Positions 52,109 to 62,793 of a DNA stretch of 64,000 nucleotides are shown here, piece by piece. The translations under genes were made by a program, and so were the position numbers. Location: positions 1 through 64,000 of the forward strand of contig NZ_SBLC01000009.1 in the NCBI RefSeq assembly GCF_004054105.1, read 5' to 3'. The notes beneath the pieces are model-generated. The model had not been told where the DNA came from. It worked only from the letters and a program-made list of their open reading frames with translations, and ran no database searches. Position 1 is the stretch's first letter, and every line of letters begins with the position of its first letter. The DNA is from Falsigemmobacter intermedius (lineage in GTDB: Bacteria > Pseudomonadota > Alphaproteobacteria > Rhodobacterales > Rhodobacteraceae).

Positions 52109-54211
52109 ATGGCTGAGGCATCAGGGCAATTGCCGGAAGGGCGCGGCGTCCGTGTCGGAATTGACGTCGGAGGCACATTCACCGACTTCGTGCTGCATGA
52201 TCCTGTGGGCGGGCGGCTGGTCTTTTTCAAAGAGCCCTCCACCCCGGATGAGCCGTCGCGCGCGCTGTTGCAGGGGCTGCACACGCTCCTGACCCGCGAG
52301 GGGATTGCCTTTGATCAGGTCGGCGCGCTGATGCATGGCACGACCATCGGTCTGAATGCCATCATTCAGCGTAAAGGCGCTAAAATCGGGCTGATCGTCT
52401 CCCGCGGGTTTCGCGATATTCTTGAGATCGCCCGCTGCCGGATGCCCTCCTCCTTTGATCTGCATGCTGACAAAGAGACCCCCCTGGTGCCGCGTGAGCG
52501 GGTGCTGGAGCTGAACGCGCGGCTGAACTCTGACGGCAGTCTCGCTGCCGCCCCCGAGGCCGGGGAAATCGCCGCGCTGGGCGCGCAGCTTCGGGCGATG
52601 GATCTCGATGCCGCCGCGCTGGTCACCGTGAACGGCTATCTCGATCCGGCCTTTGAAGAGGGGCTGGCCGCGCAGATTGCCGAAGTCTCGGGGCTGGAGA
52701 TTTCCGCCGCCGCCGTGATCTGGCCTGAGATCCGCGAATATGAACGCGCGCTGGTCGCCTGCCTCAATGCCTATATCCAGCCGCTGATGCATCGCTATTT
52801 TGACGGGCTGATTGCAGGTCTGTCGCAGATGGGCGTCACTGCGCCGGTGCTGGTGACGGCCTCCAACGGCGGCTCGCTTTCCGTGGCCTCTGCCCGGGCG
52901 CGGCCGGTTGAGACGGTGCTCTCTGGCCCCGCCTCGGGTGTCATGGCCGCCGTGCGTCTGGCGGAAGCGGCGCGGGCGGCGGGCGATCTGACGGGCCAGG
53001 GGATCGTGACCTTTGACATGGGCGGCACCTCCTCAGATATCGCCATTGCCGGGGGCGCGACGCCGGAACTGGCAACCCGCACCGATATTGGCGGTCTGCC
53101 GCTGGTGCTGCCGGTGGTCGATGTCTCGGCCATTGGCGCGGGCGGCGGCTCGGTGGTCTGGGTCGATCCGCATGGTCTTTTGAAGGTCGGCCCGCAGAGC
53201 GCGGGGGCGGCACCGGGTCCGGTCTGCTACGGACGCGGTGGCACGGCCCCGGCGGTGACGGACTGCTATCTGACGCTTGGCTATATTGATCCGGCAGGGT
53301 TTCTTGGCGGGCGGATGCAGCTTGATGCGGCGGCGGCTGAAGCGGCGCTGGCGCAGATCGGCGCAAAGCTTGGCTATGAGGGCAGCCCCCGCGACGTTGC
53401 CGCCCGCACGGCAGAAGGGGCGCTGGCCGTCACCACCGCAGGCATGGCCAGCGCGCTTTACAAAACTCTGGCCGAGCGCGGGCTGGACCCGCGTGGCTTT
53501 GCGCTGATGCCCTTTGGCGGGGCGGGGCCGACCCATGCCAGCCGTCTGGCCGAAGAGACCGGCATCCGCCACGTCATCGTGCCCCCCGCTGCAGGCACCT
53601 TCTGCGCCCAAGGCGCCGCCGGGGCCGATCTGCGCCGCGATTTCGTGCGCAGCTTTCGCCTTGATGTGACGCCGGCTCTGACCGCGCCCCTGAGCGCCGC
53701 CTTTGCCGCGCTCGAAGGCGAAGCCGCCCTCTGGCTCGATGCGGAAAACGGCACCGCGCGTCCGCGCCGTTTTGAGCGGGCTGCCGATATGCGCTATCAC
53801 GGCCAAGCCTATGAGCTGCGCGTGCGTCTCGACGACGATCTGAGCGCTGAGGCCGCCCGCGCCGCCTTTGAGGCTGAGCATAAGCGCATCTACGGCTTTG
53901 CAGACCCGGAAGGGCGCATTGCCATCGGAACCATCCGCCTTGCGGCCATTGGTCCTGCTGATCCGCTGCTGCCGCCGAAGCTGACGTCCGGCGCAGAGGC
54001 TGCCCCCAAAGGTCATCGTCCGCTCTGGCTCGGGGATCGCTGGCATGAGGCCGCGGTCTGGCGGCGTGCCGCCCTTGCGCCGGGGCTCAGCCTCAGCGGT
54101 CCTGCCGTGATAGAGCAGGACGATACCACCACCATTCTTCTGCCGGGCTGGACCGCCCGTGTGGATGAGGCCGGAAACCTGCATCTCGAAAGGCTCACCG
54201 ATGCAGCTTGA
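52109..54211 (+). CDS. hyuA: Hydantoinase/oxoprolinase family protein, subunit A
   Basis: 700 residues. ATP-binding N-terminus VGIDVGGTFTDFVLHD (residues 16-31), LMHGTTIGLNAIIQRKGAKI, the central TFDMGGTSSDIAIAGG and GAGGGSVVWVDPHGLLKVGP, and MPFGGAGPTHASRLAEETGI. The family hydrolyses 5-oxoproline, hydantoins or N-methylhydantoin with ATP, or carboxylates ketones. Subunit B is next, overlapping by 11 bases, so both form one complex. The specific substrate cannot be read from sequence. Confidence 0.9.
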   Translation: MAEASGQLPEGRGVRVGIDVGGTFTDFVLHDPVGGRLVFFKEPSTPDEPSRALLQGLHTLLTREGIAFDQVGALMHGTTIGLNAIIQRKGAKIGLIVSRGFRDILEIARCRMPSSFDLHADKETPLVPRERVLELNARLNSDGSLAAAPEAGEIAALGAQLRAMDLDAAALVTVNGYLDPAFEEGLAAQIAEVSGLEISAAAVIWPEIREYERALVACLNAYIQPLMHRYFDGLIAGLSQMGVTAPVLVTASNGGSLSVASARARPVETVLSGPASGVMAAVRLAEAARAAGDLTGQGIVTFDMGGTSSDIAIAGGATPELATRTDIGGLPLVLPVVDVSAIGAGGGSVVWVDPHGLLKVGPQSAGAAPGPVCYGRGGTAPAVTDCYLTLGYIDPAGFLGGRMQLDAAAAEAALAQIGAKLGYEGSPRDVAARTAEGALAVTTAGMASALYKTLAERGLDPRGFALMPFGGAGPTHASRLAEETGIRHVIVPPAAGTFCAQGAAGADLRRDFVRSFRLDVTPALTAPLSAAFAALEGEAALWLDAENGTARPRRFERAADMRYHGQAYELRVRLDDDLSAEAARAAFEAEHKRIYGFADPEGRIAIGTIRLAAIGPADPLLPPKLTSGAEAAPKGHRPLWLGDRWHEAAVWRRAALAPGLSLSGPAVIEQDDTTTILLPGWTARVDEAGNLHLERLTDAA

Positions 54212-56192
54212 TCCCGTTACCCTTGAGATCCTGAACAACAAAGTCGCGGCCATCACGGAAGAGATGTGCCTGACGCTGCAGCGCACGGGTCGCACCCTCT
54301 ACGTCAAAGAGACCGCCGATTTCGCCTGTGCGCTGGCGGGGGCCGACGGCCGCTTCTTTGCCTATCCGCGCTCGATCGGGGTGTCGGGCTTTGTGGGGCT
54401 GGAATGCGCGCCGACCATCGCGGCGGTTGAGGCGATGACGGGGCCTTTGCAGCCTGGTGATGTCATTCTGACCAATGACCCTTACCTCTCCAAAGGGCTC
54501 GCCACTCATCTGCCCGATCTGCATATGATCGAGCCCTATTTCCACGAGGGCCGGATCGTCGCCTGGGGCTGGTGCTTTGTGCATTGCTCGGACGTGGGCG
54601 GGCGTGTGCCCTCCTCCATCTCGCCCATGAACACCGAGATCTTCCAGGAAGGTCTGCGCATTCCCCCGGTGCGGCTGATGCGCGGCGGTGAGATGGTGCC
54701 GGAGGTACGCGCTTTCCTTGATGCGAACTCCCGCACGCCTGAGGCCAATATGGGCGATATCCGCGCCATGCTGGCTGCTCTCGCTGCCGGACGTCGCCGG
54801 GTGGAGCAGGTGGTGGCGCAGCATGGCGCGGATGTGGTCGTGCAGGCCTCTGTTGATCTGGTGGCGCTGGCGGGCAAAAAGGCACGCGCTGTCATCGCCT
54901 CAATGCCTGAGGGCGAGTACAGCTTCTCGGATTATCTTGACGATGATGCGGTCAGCGATCTGCCGGTGCGGCTGGCGCTGAAGATGACGCTGAAAGACGG
55001 CGGCGTCTGTCTGGATTTCACCGGATCGGACCCGCAGGTTCAGGCGGCGATGAATATCCCCTCGCACGGGCGGCCGCATTCCTGGCTGACGCTGCGCGTG
55101 CTGGCGCTGGTCTCCACGCTCGATCCTTCAGTGCCGCTGAATGCGGGGCTGCTGGATCCGGTCTCGATCATCGCGCCGGAAGGCACCATCGTGAACCCCC
55201 TGATGCCTGCGGCCACAGGTGTGCGCCATGCGGCGGCAGTGCGGGTGAATGATCTTCTGAACGGGGCCTTCGGTCTGGCGCTGCCTGAGGCGCTTCCGGC
55301 GGCCTCTTCCGGCACCATCATCCCGGTCGTGGTGACCGAGCCGGACGGGCGCGGCGGGCGCAATGTGCAGGTGGTCGAGCCGATGATCGGCGGCACCGGC
55401 GGGCGCTTTGGTCACGACGGTGTGGACGGGCGCGACAGCGGTATCTCAAACCTTGCCAATAACCCGGCTGAGACGGTTGAGGCGGAACTGGGCGTCACCT
55501 TCCTCAGCTACGCTTTGCGGCCTGACAGCGGCGGGGCCGGGCAGTGGCGCGGCGGCGCGGGCATGGCGCTGAGCTTCCGGATTGATCGCGAGGGCTCCTT
55601 CGTGCTGGCCCGCGGGATGGAGCGTCTGAAGTTCCGTCCATGGGGCCGCGAAGGCGGACGCCCCGGTGCGCCTGCCGCGCTGATCGTGAATGAGGGCCGC
55701 GCCGATGAGCGCCGCCTTGGCAAGATCGATATGCTGCCCGTGAAACGCGGCGACACCGTGACCTTCCTGACGCCTGGTGCGGGTGGCTATGGCGACCCGA
55801 TGGCGCGGGACCCGGAGGTGGTTTTGCGCGATGTCGCCGCCGGGCTGGTCAGCCCGGAGGCCGCGCTGGGCGACTACGGCGTGGTGATCCGTGAAGGCGC
55901 GGTTGACGCCGCTGCGACCGCTGCTGCCCGTGCCGCAGCCCGCCCCTCGGAGGGCCGCATCGATTTCGGACCGGAGCGGCGCCACTGGGATGCGGTGTTC
56001 CCGGCGGATCTGATGGACCGCTTCAACGCGGCGCTTCTCTCGCTTCCGGCCGGCACCCGCAGCAGCCGGCGCAGCCGCGCTCTGCGGGCAGCCCTTTCGC
56101 TGCTGCCTGAGGGCTTCCCGCAGGTGGCCGCTTCAGCCGGGCAGGCTCAGGCCGCACGCGCGGCCCTGGAAGAGGAGATGGCCCATGGCTGA
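54201..56192 (+). CDS. hyuB: Hydantoinase/oxoprolinase family protein, subunit B
   Basis: 663 residues from ATG 54201 (MQLDPVTLEILNNKVAAITE). Blocks of the B subunit: TNDPYLSKGLATHLPDLHMI, HCSDVGGRVPSSISPMNTEI, then LDFTGSDPQVQAAMNIP and PDSGGAGQWRGGAGM, GAGGYGDPMARDPEVVLRDV near the end. It forms a complex with HyuA for ring opening. Its longer C-terminus (Ala/Arg-rich) is not conserved. The stop overlaps the VOC gene start. Confidence 0.9.
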   Translation: MQLDPVTLEILNNKVAAITEEMCLTLQRTGRTLYVKETADFACALAGADGRFFAYPRSIGVSGFVGLECAPTIAAVEAMTGPLQPGDVILTNDPYLSKGLATHLPDLHMIEPYFHEGRIVAWGWCFVHCSDVGGRVPSSISPMNTEIFQEGLRIPPVRLMRGGEMVPEVRAFLDANSRTPEANMGDIRAMLAALAAGRRRVEQVVAQHGADVVVQASVDLVALAGKKARAVIASMPEGEYSFSDYLDDDAVSDLPVRLALKMTLKDGGVCLDFTGSDPQVQAAMNIPSHGRPHSWLTLRVLALVSTLDPSVPLNAGLLDPVSIIAPEGTIVNPLMPAATGVRHAAAVRVNDLLNGAFGLALPEALPAASSGTIIPVVVTEPDGRGGRNVQVVEPMIGGTGGRFGHDGVDGRDSGISNLANNPAETVEAELGVTFLSYALRPDSGGAGQWRGGAGMALSFRIDREGSFVLARGMERLKFRPWGREGGRPGAPAALIVNEGRADERRLGKIDMLPVKRGDTVTFLTPGAGGYGDPMARDPEVVLRDVAAGLVSPEAALGDYGVVIREGAVDAAATAAARAAARPSEGRIDFGPERRHWDAVFPADLMDRFNAALLSLPAGTRSSRRSRALRAALSLLPEGFPQVAASAGQAQAARAALEEEMAHG

Positions 56193-56880
56193 CACTGCGG
56201 TTTTTAACCTGCCGGTCGATCATCTCGTGGCCCTTGTGCCGGATCTGGAGGCCGCGGGCGCGGCCTTTCGGGCGGCGGGCTTCACCACGACCCCGCTCGC
56301 GCACCACAGCGCGGCCATGGGGACGGCCAATATCTGTGTGATGTTCGGAAATGGCTATCTGGAACTGATGGGCATCGTCACTGAGACCGAGGCCAATGCG
56401 GGCTGGCGCAGCCTGCTGGCCCAGGGTCCGGGGCTGCGGGGCGTGGCCTTTGAAAGCCAGGATATCGCGGCCACGCATCACGCGCTGGAACAGGCCGCGC
56501 TTGCGCCTGAGCCGGTTCGCCATTTTGCGCGAAACGTGCCGGAGGGGGAGCTGCGTTTCTCGATCACCCGCCTCTCGCGCGAGATCACGCCGGGGCTGCA
56601 ATGTCTTTACTGTCAGCACCATACCCGCGACCTCCTTTGGCTGCCGCATCTGATGCAGCATGACAATCAGGCGGTTGCGATGCTTGGTGCCTGCCTTCCG
56701 GATGCGGCCTCTCTGGCACCGCTGCAGGTGCCCGATCTGCTGGCGGCAGAGGCGCTTTTGCCGCTGACGGCAGGGCCGTCGGCACTGACACTCTCGCTCA
56801 CTGGGGGCGCGGCCCCGCCCTCAGAGGCCGCGCTCGCCGGGGTTTTTGCGATCTCGGGTCTTTCCCTTCAGTTCCGGTGA
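56185..56880 (+). CDS. VOC/Glyoxalase_3-like protein in the hyu operon
   Basis: 231 residues. FNLPVDHLVALVPDLEAAGA and ANICVMFGNGYLELMGIVTE are the first beta-alpha-beta-beta-beta unit; YCQHHTRDLLWLPHLMQHDN is the second part, rich in His. The set may bind a divalent metal. It overlaps hyuB (8 bases) and the FAD gene, so it belongs to the operon. Possible roles are epimerase, dioxygenase or lyase; unproved. Confidence 0.75.
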   Translation: MADTAVFNLPVDHLVALVPDLEAAGAAFRAAGFTTTPLAHHSAAMGTANICVMFGNGYLELMGIVTETEANAGWRSLLAQGPGLRGVAFESQDIAATHHALEQAALAPEPVRHFARNVPEGELRFSITRLSREITPGLQCLYCQHHTRDLLWLPHLMQHDNQAVAMLGACLPDAASLAPLQVPDLLAAEALLPLTAGPSALTLSLTGGAAPPSEAALAGVFAISGLSLQFR

Positions 56881-58166
56881 TGCCTATGCCCTCATGGCCC
56901 GATACCCCGCCCTCACCGCTCTGGCAGCGCCTGTCGCGTGAGAGCTTCACTGCCCCGAAACTGACCGAAGCCACCCGGGCCGATGCCGTCGTGGTCGGCG
57001 GCGGGATCACCGGACTTTCGACCGCGCTGTCGCTGCGCGAGCGCGGGCTGAGCGTCATCCTGCTGGAGGCGGTCACCATCGGTGCCGGTGCCTCTGGTCG
57101 TGCCAATGGTCAGGTCATCGGGACGCTGACCCGCATGCCGCCCGATCAGATCCGCGAAAAGATCGGCCAGCCTTTCCTTGATCTGGTGGCAGGCTCAGCC
57201 GACCGGCTCTTCGCGCTGGTGGAGCGGTTCAACATCGATTGCGATGCGCGGCGCAGCGGCTGGCTGCAACCGGCCCACAGCGCGGGCCGCGCAAAACGCG
57301 CCGCAGGGCTTGCAGCGGGCTGGGCGCGGGCCGGGGCCGACACCCAGGCGCTCAGCCGCGAGGACGTGACCGATCTGATCGGCGCACCGGGCTATCAGGG
57401 CGGCTGGCTGCACCGGGGTGGGGGGCATATCAACCCCTATGCCTTCACGCTCGGCCTTGCCCGTGGCGTCGCAGGCGAAGGCGTGCAGATCTTTGAGCAC
57501 TCTCCCGCCCTCGGCCTTCAGCGCGCGGGAGAGGACTGGCGCGTCACCACGCCTGAGGGAGAGGTCCGCGCCCGCTATGTGGTGCTGGCCACCGCCGCCC
57601 ATACCGGCGATCTCTGGCCCGGGCTGGCTCAGAGCCTGGTGCCGGTCACCTCCTATCAGACGGCAACCGCGCCGCTCGGGGCGCTGGCCGATCAGATCCT
57701 GCCGGGGGATCAGGCCTTTTCAGACACCCGTCAGGATCTGCGCTATATGCGCAAAGACCGCGAGGGGCGTCTGGTGTCAGGCGCGGCGCTGGCGGTGCAG
57801 ATAGGCGCGAAGTTCCGACTGCCGCGCGCGGTGCGCCGCCGTCTGGGGGAGCTGTTCCCCGCGCTGTCAAAGGCGCAGATGCCGGAATTCTGGGGCGGGC
57901 GCATCGGCATGACCACCGACCGGCTGCCGCATCTGCACCGCACCGATGACGGGCTTGCGGCCTTTGTCGGCTGCAACGGGCGCGGGCTCGGGCTTTGCTG
58001 CGCCATGGGGCCTCTGCTGGCCGATGCGGTCACCGGTCTGCCGGAGGAGGACCTGGCGCTGAAGCCGCAGCCGATCCGCCGGTTGCCGCTCCATTTCTTC
58101 GTCAAACGTTTTGCCCGGATGATCCTGCCCTGGCTGCGCTGGCAGGACAGCCGCGAGGTGAAATGA
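56880..58166 (+). CDS. FAD-dependent amine/amino-acid oxidoreductase (DAO family)
   Basis: 428 residues from ATG 56880 overlapping the VOC stop. Dinucleotide-binding motif VVVGGGITGLSTALSLRERG (residues 38-57), the second motif IGAGASGRANGQVIGTL, and C-terminal GCNGRGLGLCCAMGPLLAD. The layout matches DAO-type enzymes such as gamma-glutamylputrescine or sarcosine oxidases, which oxidise amines or N-methyl groups. In this operon it probably acts on an amine released after ring opening. Confidence 0.85.
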   Translation: MPMPSWPDTPPSPLWQRLSRESFTAPKLTEATRADAVVVGGGITGLSTALSLRERGLSVILLEAVTIGAGASGRANGQVIGTLTRMPPDQIREKIGQPFLDLVAGSADRLFALVERFNIDCDARRSGWLQPAHSAGRAKRAAGLAAGWARAGADTQALSREDVTDLIGAPGYQGGWLHRGGGHINPYAFTLGLARGVAGEGVQIFEHSPALGLQRAGEDWRVTTPEGEVRARYVVLATAAHTGDLWPGLAQSLVPVTSYQTATAPLGALADQILPGDQAFSDTRQDLRYMRKDREGRLVSGAALAVQIGAKFRLPRAVRRRLGELFPALSKAQMPEFWGGRIGMTTDRLPHLHRTDDGLAAFVGCNGRGLGLCCAMGPLLADAVTGLPEEDLALKPQPIRRLPLHFFVKRFARMILPWLRWQDSREVK

Positions 58167-58167
58167 C

Positions 58168-58199
58168 AAAAGCCCCCGGTGTCAGGCCGGGGGCTTTTT
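58168..58199. terminator. Bidirectional terminator between the two convergent operons
   Basis: AAAAGCCCCCGG pairs exactly with CCGGGGGCTTTT around a seven-base loop, between stops at 58166 and 58201. Confidence 0.9.
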
Positions 58200-58200
58200 G

Positions 58201-59055
58201 CTAGGGACCGGCGGGGGCCGTGGGACTGGCCTGCCAGTGATGTTTTTCGCTGAGGCTGTTGTGCCAGTCGGCAAGATCACAGGCCCGCGCGATCCAGGCC
58301 CCCGGGGTCTCGCGCACTTCTGCCAGCAGGGTCTCCAGAACCTTCAGGCGATGCGCGCGCGGGGTGATATAGTCATGCACCGTCAGCATCAGCAGGCCGC
58401 CGAAGTCCTGCAGCCCGCGCCATTCCTGCTGCCAGATCTCCAGCACCTGCGCGGGGGCGAAGGGCGGGGCCAGATCCCCGCCGCCGCCTAAGAACTTCCA
58501 ATAGACCGCGTCATCCATGGCCCATTGCACCGGAATTTCCGTCACGCCGCCGATCTGATAGGGATGATCGAAGCCCGAGAGAGAACTGTCGTAAAGCCCG
58601 AGCCGCTGCACCTCAGCCAGCATATGCGGCGTCATCTCCCAGGCCGGAGAGCGAAAGCCCCGGGGGCGCTGGCCGGTCTGACGGTGAAAGAGGTCAAGCG
58701 AGCGCTCCAGCGCCTCGGAAAACTCTGCATCGCTGATTTCGGTGACGAATTCATGAAACCAGCCGTGCAGCCCCACTTCATGCCCGCCCGCGATCAACCG
58801 GGGCAGCAGATAAGGATGCGCTTCAGCCACCGCGCCTGGCACATAGAAGCTGCCCCTGATGTCAAAACGTTCAAGCAGATCCAGCACCCGCCAGATCCCC
58901 TCGCGCAGGCCAAAGCGGCGCTGCTCCAGATGCGAGAGGTAAAGCGGCCCGCTGCGGTCGCGGTTGATCCAGGCCCAGGGGCTGTCGCTGTCGACATCCA
59001 TCGAAAAGACGAAGGCCGCGCGTTTCCCCTCGGGCCAGGGATAGGGCTGATGCAT
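58201..59055 (-). CDS. NodB-fold polysaccharide deacetylase-like hydrolase (possible cyclic amidase)
   Basis: 284 residues, no signal peptide, so cytoplasmic. NodB motifs in the variant form: FSMDVDSDS (D20, D22) in place of TFDDG, HGWFHE with H97 and H101 as metal ligands, and R135 in GFRSPAWEM. The absence of export and the DVDSD/HGWFHE pattern fit the PuuE allantoinase and cyclic imide hydrolase branch rather than cell-wall deacetylases. It is 6 bases after dppF, last in the transporter operon. Confidence 0.8.
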   Translation of the reverse strand: MHQPYPWPEGKRAAFVFSMDVDSDSPWAWINRDRSGPLYLSHLEQRRFGLREGIWRVLDLLERFDIRGSFYVPGAVAEAHPYLLPRLIAGGHEVGLHGWFHEFVTEISDAEFSEALERSLDLFHRQTGQRPRGFRSPAWEMTPHMLAEVQRLGLYDSSLSGFDHPYQIGGVTEIPVQWAMDDAVYWKFLGGGGDLAPPFAPAQVLEIWQQEWRGLQDFGGLLMLTVHDYITPRAHRLKVLETLLAEVRETPGAWIARACDLADWHNSLSEKHHWQASPTAPAGP

Positions 59056-59061
59056 CGCGGC

Positions 59062-60038
59062 TCAGCCCGGTTCGCGCAGATGGCAGGCCAGCTCCGTGCC
59101 TTTGCTGCCCTGGTGCAGCGCGGGCATCGACAGGCGGCATTCCTCAGCGGCGATCGGGCAGCGGGTGGAGAACACGCAGCCGGGCGGCGGATTGGCGGGG
59201 CTGGGCAGATCGCCGCTCAGAAGGATGCGGCTGCGCCGCGCGCGGGCACCCGCTTCGGGCAGGGGCACGGCTGAGAGAAGCGCCTGGGTATAGGGATGGC
59301 GCGGATCGGCAAAAAGCGCCTGTGTGGGGCCGCTTTCAACGATTTTTCCCAAGTACATCACCGCCACGCGGTCCGCGAAATGGCGAACGACGGACAGGTC
59401 ATGGCTGATGAAAAGATAGGCCAGCCCCAGCCGCTTTTGCAGATCAAGAAGCAGGTTCAGGATCTGCGAACGGATCGATACATCAAGCGCCGAGACCGGC
59501 TCATCGAGCACCAGAAGCTTCGGCTCAGCCGCAAGGGCGCGCCCGATGACCAGACGCTGGCGCTGCCCGCCGGAAAATTCATGCGGCCGGCGTGTTGCGT
59601 GATCGGGATGCAGGCCCACCAGGCTCAGCAGTTCCGCCACCCGCTCGCGGATCGCCGCTGCACTCAGATACCCTTGGGCTTCGAGCGGCTCTGCCAGCGA
59701 CTGGCCCACCGTCATCTTCGGATCAAGCGCCGAGACGGGGTCCTGCCAGACGACCTGCATCTTTGCCGCCAGCGCCCGGCGCTCTGCCGTGGTGGAGGCT
59801 GAGAGGGCCTCGCCCTCAAACCTCACGCTGCCTTCCGTGGGGCGGGTCAGGCCGAGGATCGCATTGCCGAGGGTGGATTTGCCGCAGCCCGATTCCCCTA
59901 CCACCGCCAGGCTTTCGCCGGGGTTCAGCGAGAGGGAGACACCACTTACGGCCTTTACTTCGCCGACCTGACCGCCCCAAAGGCCGCCGCGGATCGGGTA
60001 GCGGACGTGAAGGTCACGGACCTCAAGAAGCGGCGCAG

Positions 60039-60042
<4 letters not shown>
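59062..60042 (-). CDS. Peptide/nickel-type ABC transporter ATP-binding protein (DppF-like)
   Basis: 326 residues. Walker A VVGESGCGKSTLGNAILG, Q-loop MQVVWQDPVSALDP, signature EFSGGQRQRLVIGRAL, Walker B LLVLDEPVSALDVSIR, and the oligopeptide C-terminal tail with CVFSTRCPIAAEECR. Energises import together with the DppD-like subunit. It overlaps the upstream gene by ATGA. Confidence 0.93.
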
Positions 60043-61010
<968 letters not shown>

Positions 61011-61019
61011 AAGCGCTCC

Positions 61020-61865
61020 TTACCGATGACCGGTCTCGATGCGGTCGCGGAAGTGATCGCCGATCACATTCACCGAAAGCACCAGAAGAAAAAGGCAAAG
61101 TCCCGGGATCGTGGCGATCCACCAGGCCTGAGCCACATAGTTTTTACCCACCGCCAGCATGGAGCCCCAGCTTGCGGTCGGGGGCTGCACGCCCAGACCC
61201 AGGAAGGAGAGCGAGGCCTCAAAGAGCACCATCAGCCCGAATTCCAGCGTGGCCACCACGATCAGCGCACCCGCGATATTGGGCAGGATGTGGCGCAGGA
61301 TGATGCGGGGCTGCGAGACGCCGCTGAACTGCGCCAGCCGCACGAAGGCCGCGCTGGAGAGGCTCAGGGTCTGGCCGTAGGCCACGCGGGCATAGCGCGG
61401 CCAGCGGGTGAGGGCGAGGACCACCACCACATTGGTCAGGCTTGGCCCGATGATCGCCACCGAGATGATCGCCAGCAGCAGGGCCGGGACGGAGAGCACG
61501 ATATCGGCGGCCCGCATGATCAGCGTCTCCACCCAGCCGCGGCGGGTGCTGGCAATGACGCCCAGAAGCGTGCCGACAACGCCTGACAGGATCACGGAAC
61601 TGAAGGCCACCAGCAGCGAAACCCGGGCCCCGTAGATCACCCGCGACAGGATATCGCGGCCGATCTCATCGGTGCCCAGCAGATAGAAATTGCCGCGCGA
61701 TTCAAAGCCCGGCGCTTTCAGCCGCGCCATCAGGTTTTGCGAGGCCGGATCATGGGGCGCGATCAGCGGCGCAAAGACCGCGACCAGCACCAGCAGCACC
61801 ATGATCAGCAAAAAGGGCAGCAGCATCTTATGCGTGCGGGCGCTGGCAAGAAGTGAAGATGCCAT
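61020..61865 (-). CDS. ABC transporter permease (DppC-like)
   Basis: 281 residues, about five to six membrane helices. N-terminal LPFLLIMVLLVLVAVFAPLI and the OppC leader PHDPASQNLMARLKAPG, LLGTDEIGRDILSRVIYGAR, and the EAA-like loop in the middle. Forms the channel with the DppB-like subunit in the inner membrane. One base from dppB. Confidence 0.93.
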   Translation of the reverse strand: MASSLLASARTHKMLLPFLLIMVLLVLVAVFAPLIAPHDPASQNLMARLKAPGFESRGNFYLLGTDEIGRDILSRVIYGARVSLLVAFSSVILSGVVGTLLGVIASTRRGWVETLIMRAADIVLSVPALLLAIISVAIIGPSLTNVVVVLALTRWPRYARVAYGQTLSLSSAAFVRLAQFSGVSQPRIILRHILPNIAGALIVVATLEFGLMVLFEASLSFLGLGVQPPTASWGSMLAVGKNYVAQAWWIATIPGLCLFLLVLSVNVIGDHFRDRIETGHR

Positions 61866-61866
61866 C

Positions 61867-62793
61867 TCAGCGGCCCCCCGTCACACGAATGCGCGGATCG
61901 ATCAGCCCGTAAAGCAGATCCGCAATCAGGTTGAGCAGAATGGCCGTGACCGCGCCCAGCATCACGATCCCCTGCACCAGAGTGAAATCCCGCGCATTGA
62001 TCGCCTGAACGGTCAGCTGGCCCAGACCCGGCCAGGCAAAGACGCTTTCGACCACCACAGCCCCCGCCAGCAGGTTGGCGATCTCAAGCGCCGAGATGGT
62101 CACCAGCGGAACCGAGGCATTGCGGCTGATGTGGCGCAGCAGAATGGTGAACTGCGACAGCCCCTTCGAGCGGCCCGTGCGGACATAGCCCTTGCCCAGT
62201 TCCTCCAGCACCGCGGTGCGGGTGACGCGGGCAAAGGTCGCCATGGACAGGATCCCAAGGCTGATCGCGGGCAGGATCACCGAATCAAAGCTCCGCGCTC
62301 CTGAGGGGGGCAGCCATTTCAGCCAGACCGCGAAAATCATGATCAGAAGGATCGCAGACCAGAAGGTCGGCAGCGACTGTCCGGCCAGCGCAAGCCCGGT
62401 TGCGGCCCGGGCCTCAGCCCTGCCGCGCCGCATCGCCATAATGACGCCCAGCGGAATGCCGATGCCGCAGGCCACCACAAGTGCCCCGGCGGCCAGCCCG
62501 AGGGTATAGGGCAGGCGGCTTTTGATCAGATCCCAGACCGGCACGTTCTGCACGATAGACTGGCCCAGATCAAAGCGCAGCAGATCGCCTAAGTAGGCCA
62601 GATATTGCACCATCAGCGGGCGGTCAAATCCAAGCGCCACCCGCATCCGCTCAATATCCGCCGCCGAGGCATCCTGCGGCACCAGCAGCAGAACCGGATC
62701 GCCCGAGAGGCGCTGCAGAAAGAAGATCAGCGTCATGACGCCGAGAATTGCGATCAGCGACTGCAGCAGGCGCCGGGCAAGAAAAAGGATCAT
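61867..62793 (-). CDS. ABC transporter permease (DppB-like)
   Basis: 308 residues, six membrane helices: ILFLARRLLQSLIAILGVMT, LGLAAGALVVACGIGIPLGV, and the EAA loop (VLEELGKGYVRTGRSKGLSQ). Typical OppB/DppB. Its ATG overlaps the stop of the GntR gene, so regulator and transporter are coupled. Confidence 0.93.
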   Translation of the reverse strand: MILFLARRLLQSLIAILGVMTLIFFLQRLSGDPVLLLVPQDASAADIERMRVALGFDRPLMVQYLAYLGDLLRFDLGQSIVQNVPVWDLIKSRLPYTLGLAAGALVVACGIGIPLGVIMAMRRGRAEARAATGLALAGQSLPTFWSAILLIMIFAVWLKWLPPSGARSFDSVILPAISLGILSMATFARVTRTAVLEELGKGYVRTGRSKGLSQFTILLRHISRNASVPLVTISALEIANLLAGAVVVESVFAWPGLGQLTVQAINARDFTLVQGIVMLGAVTAILLNLIADLLYGLIDPRIRVTGGR

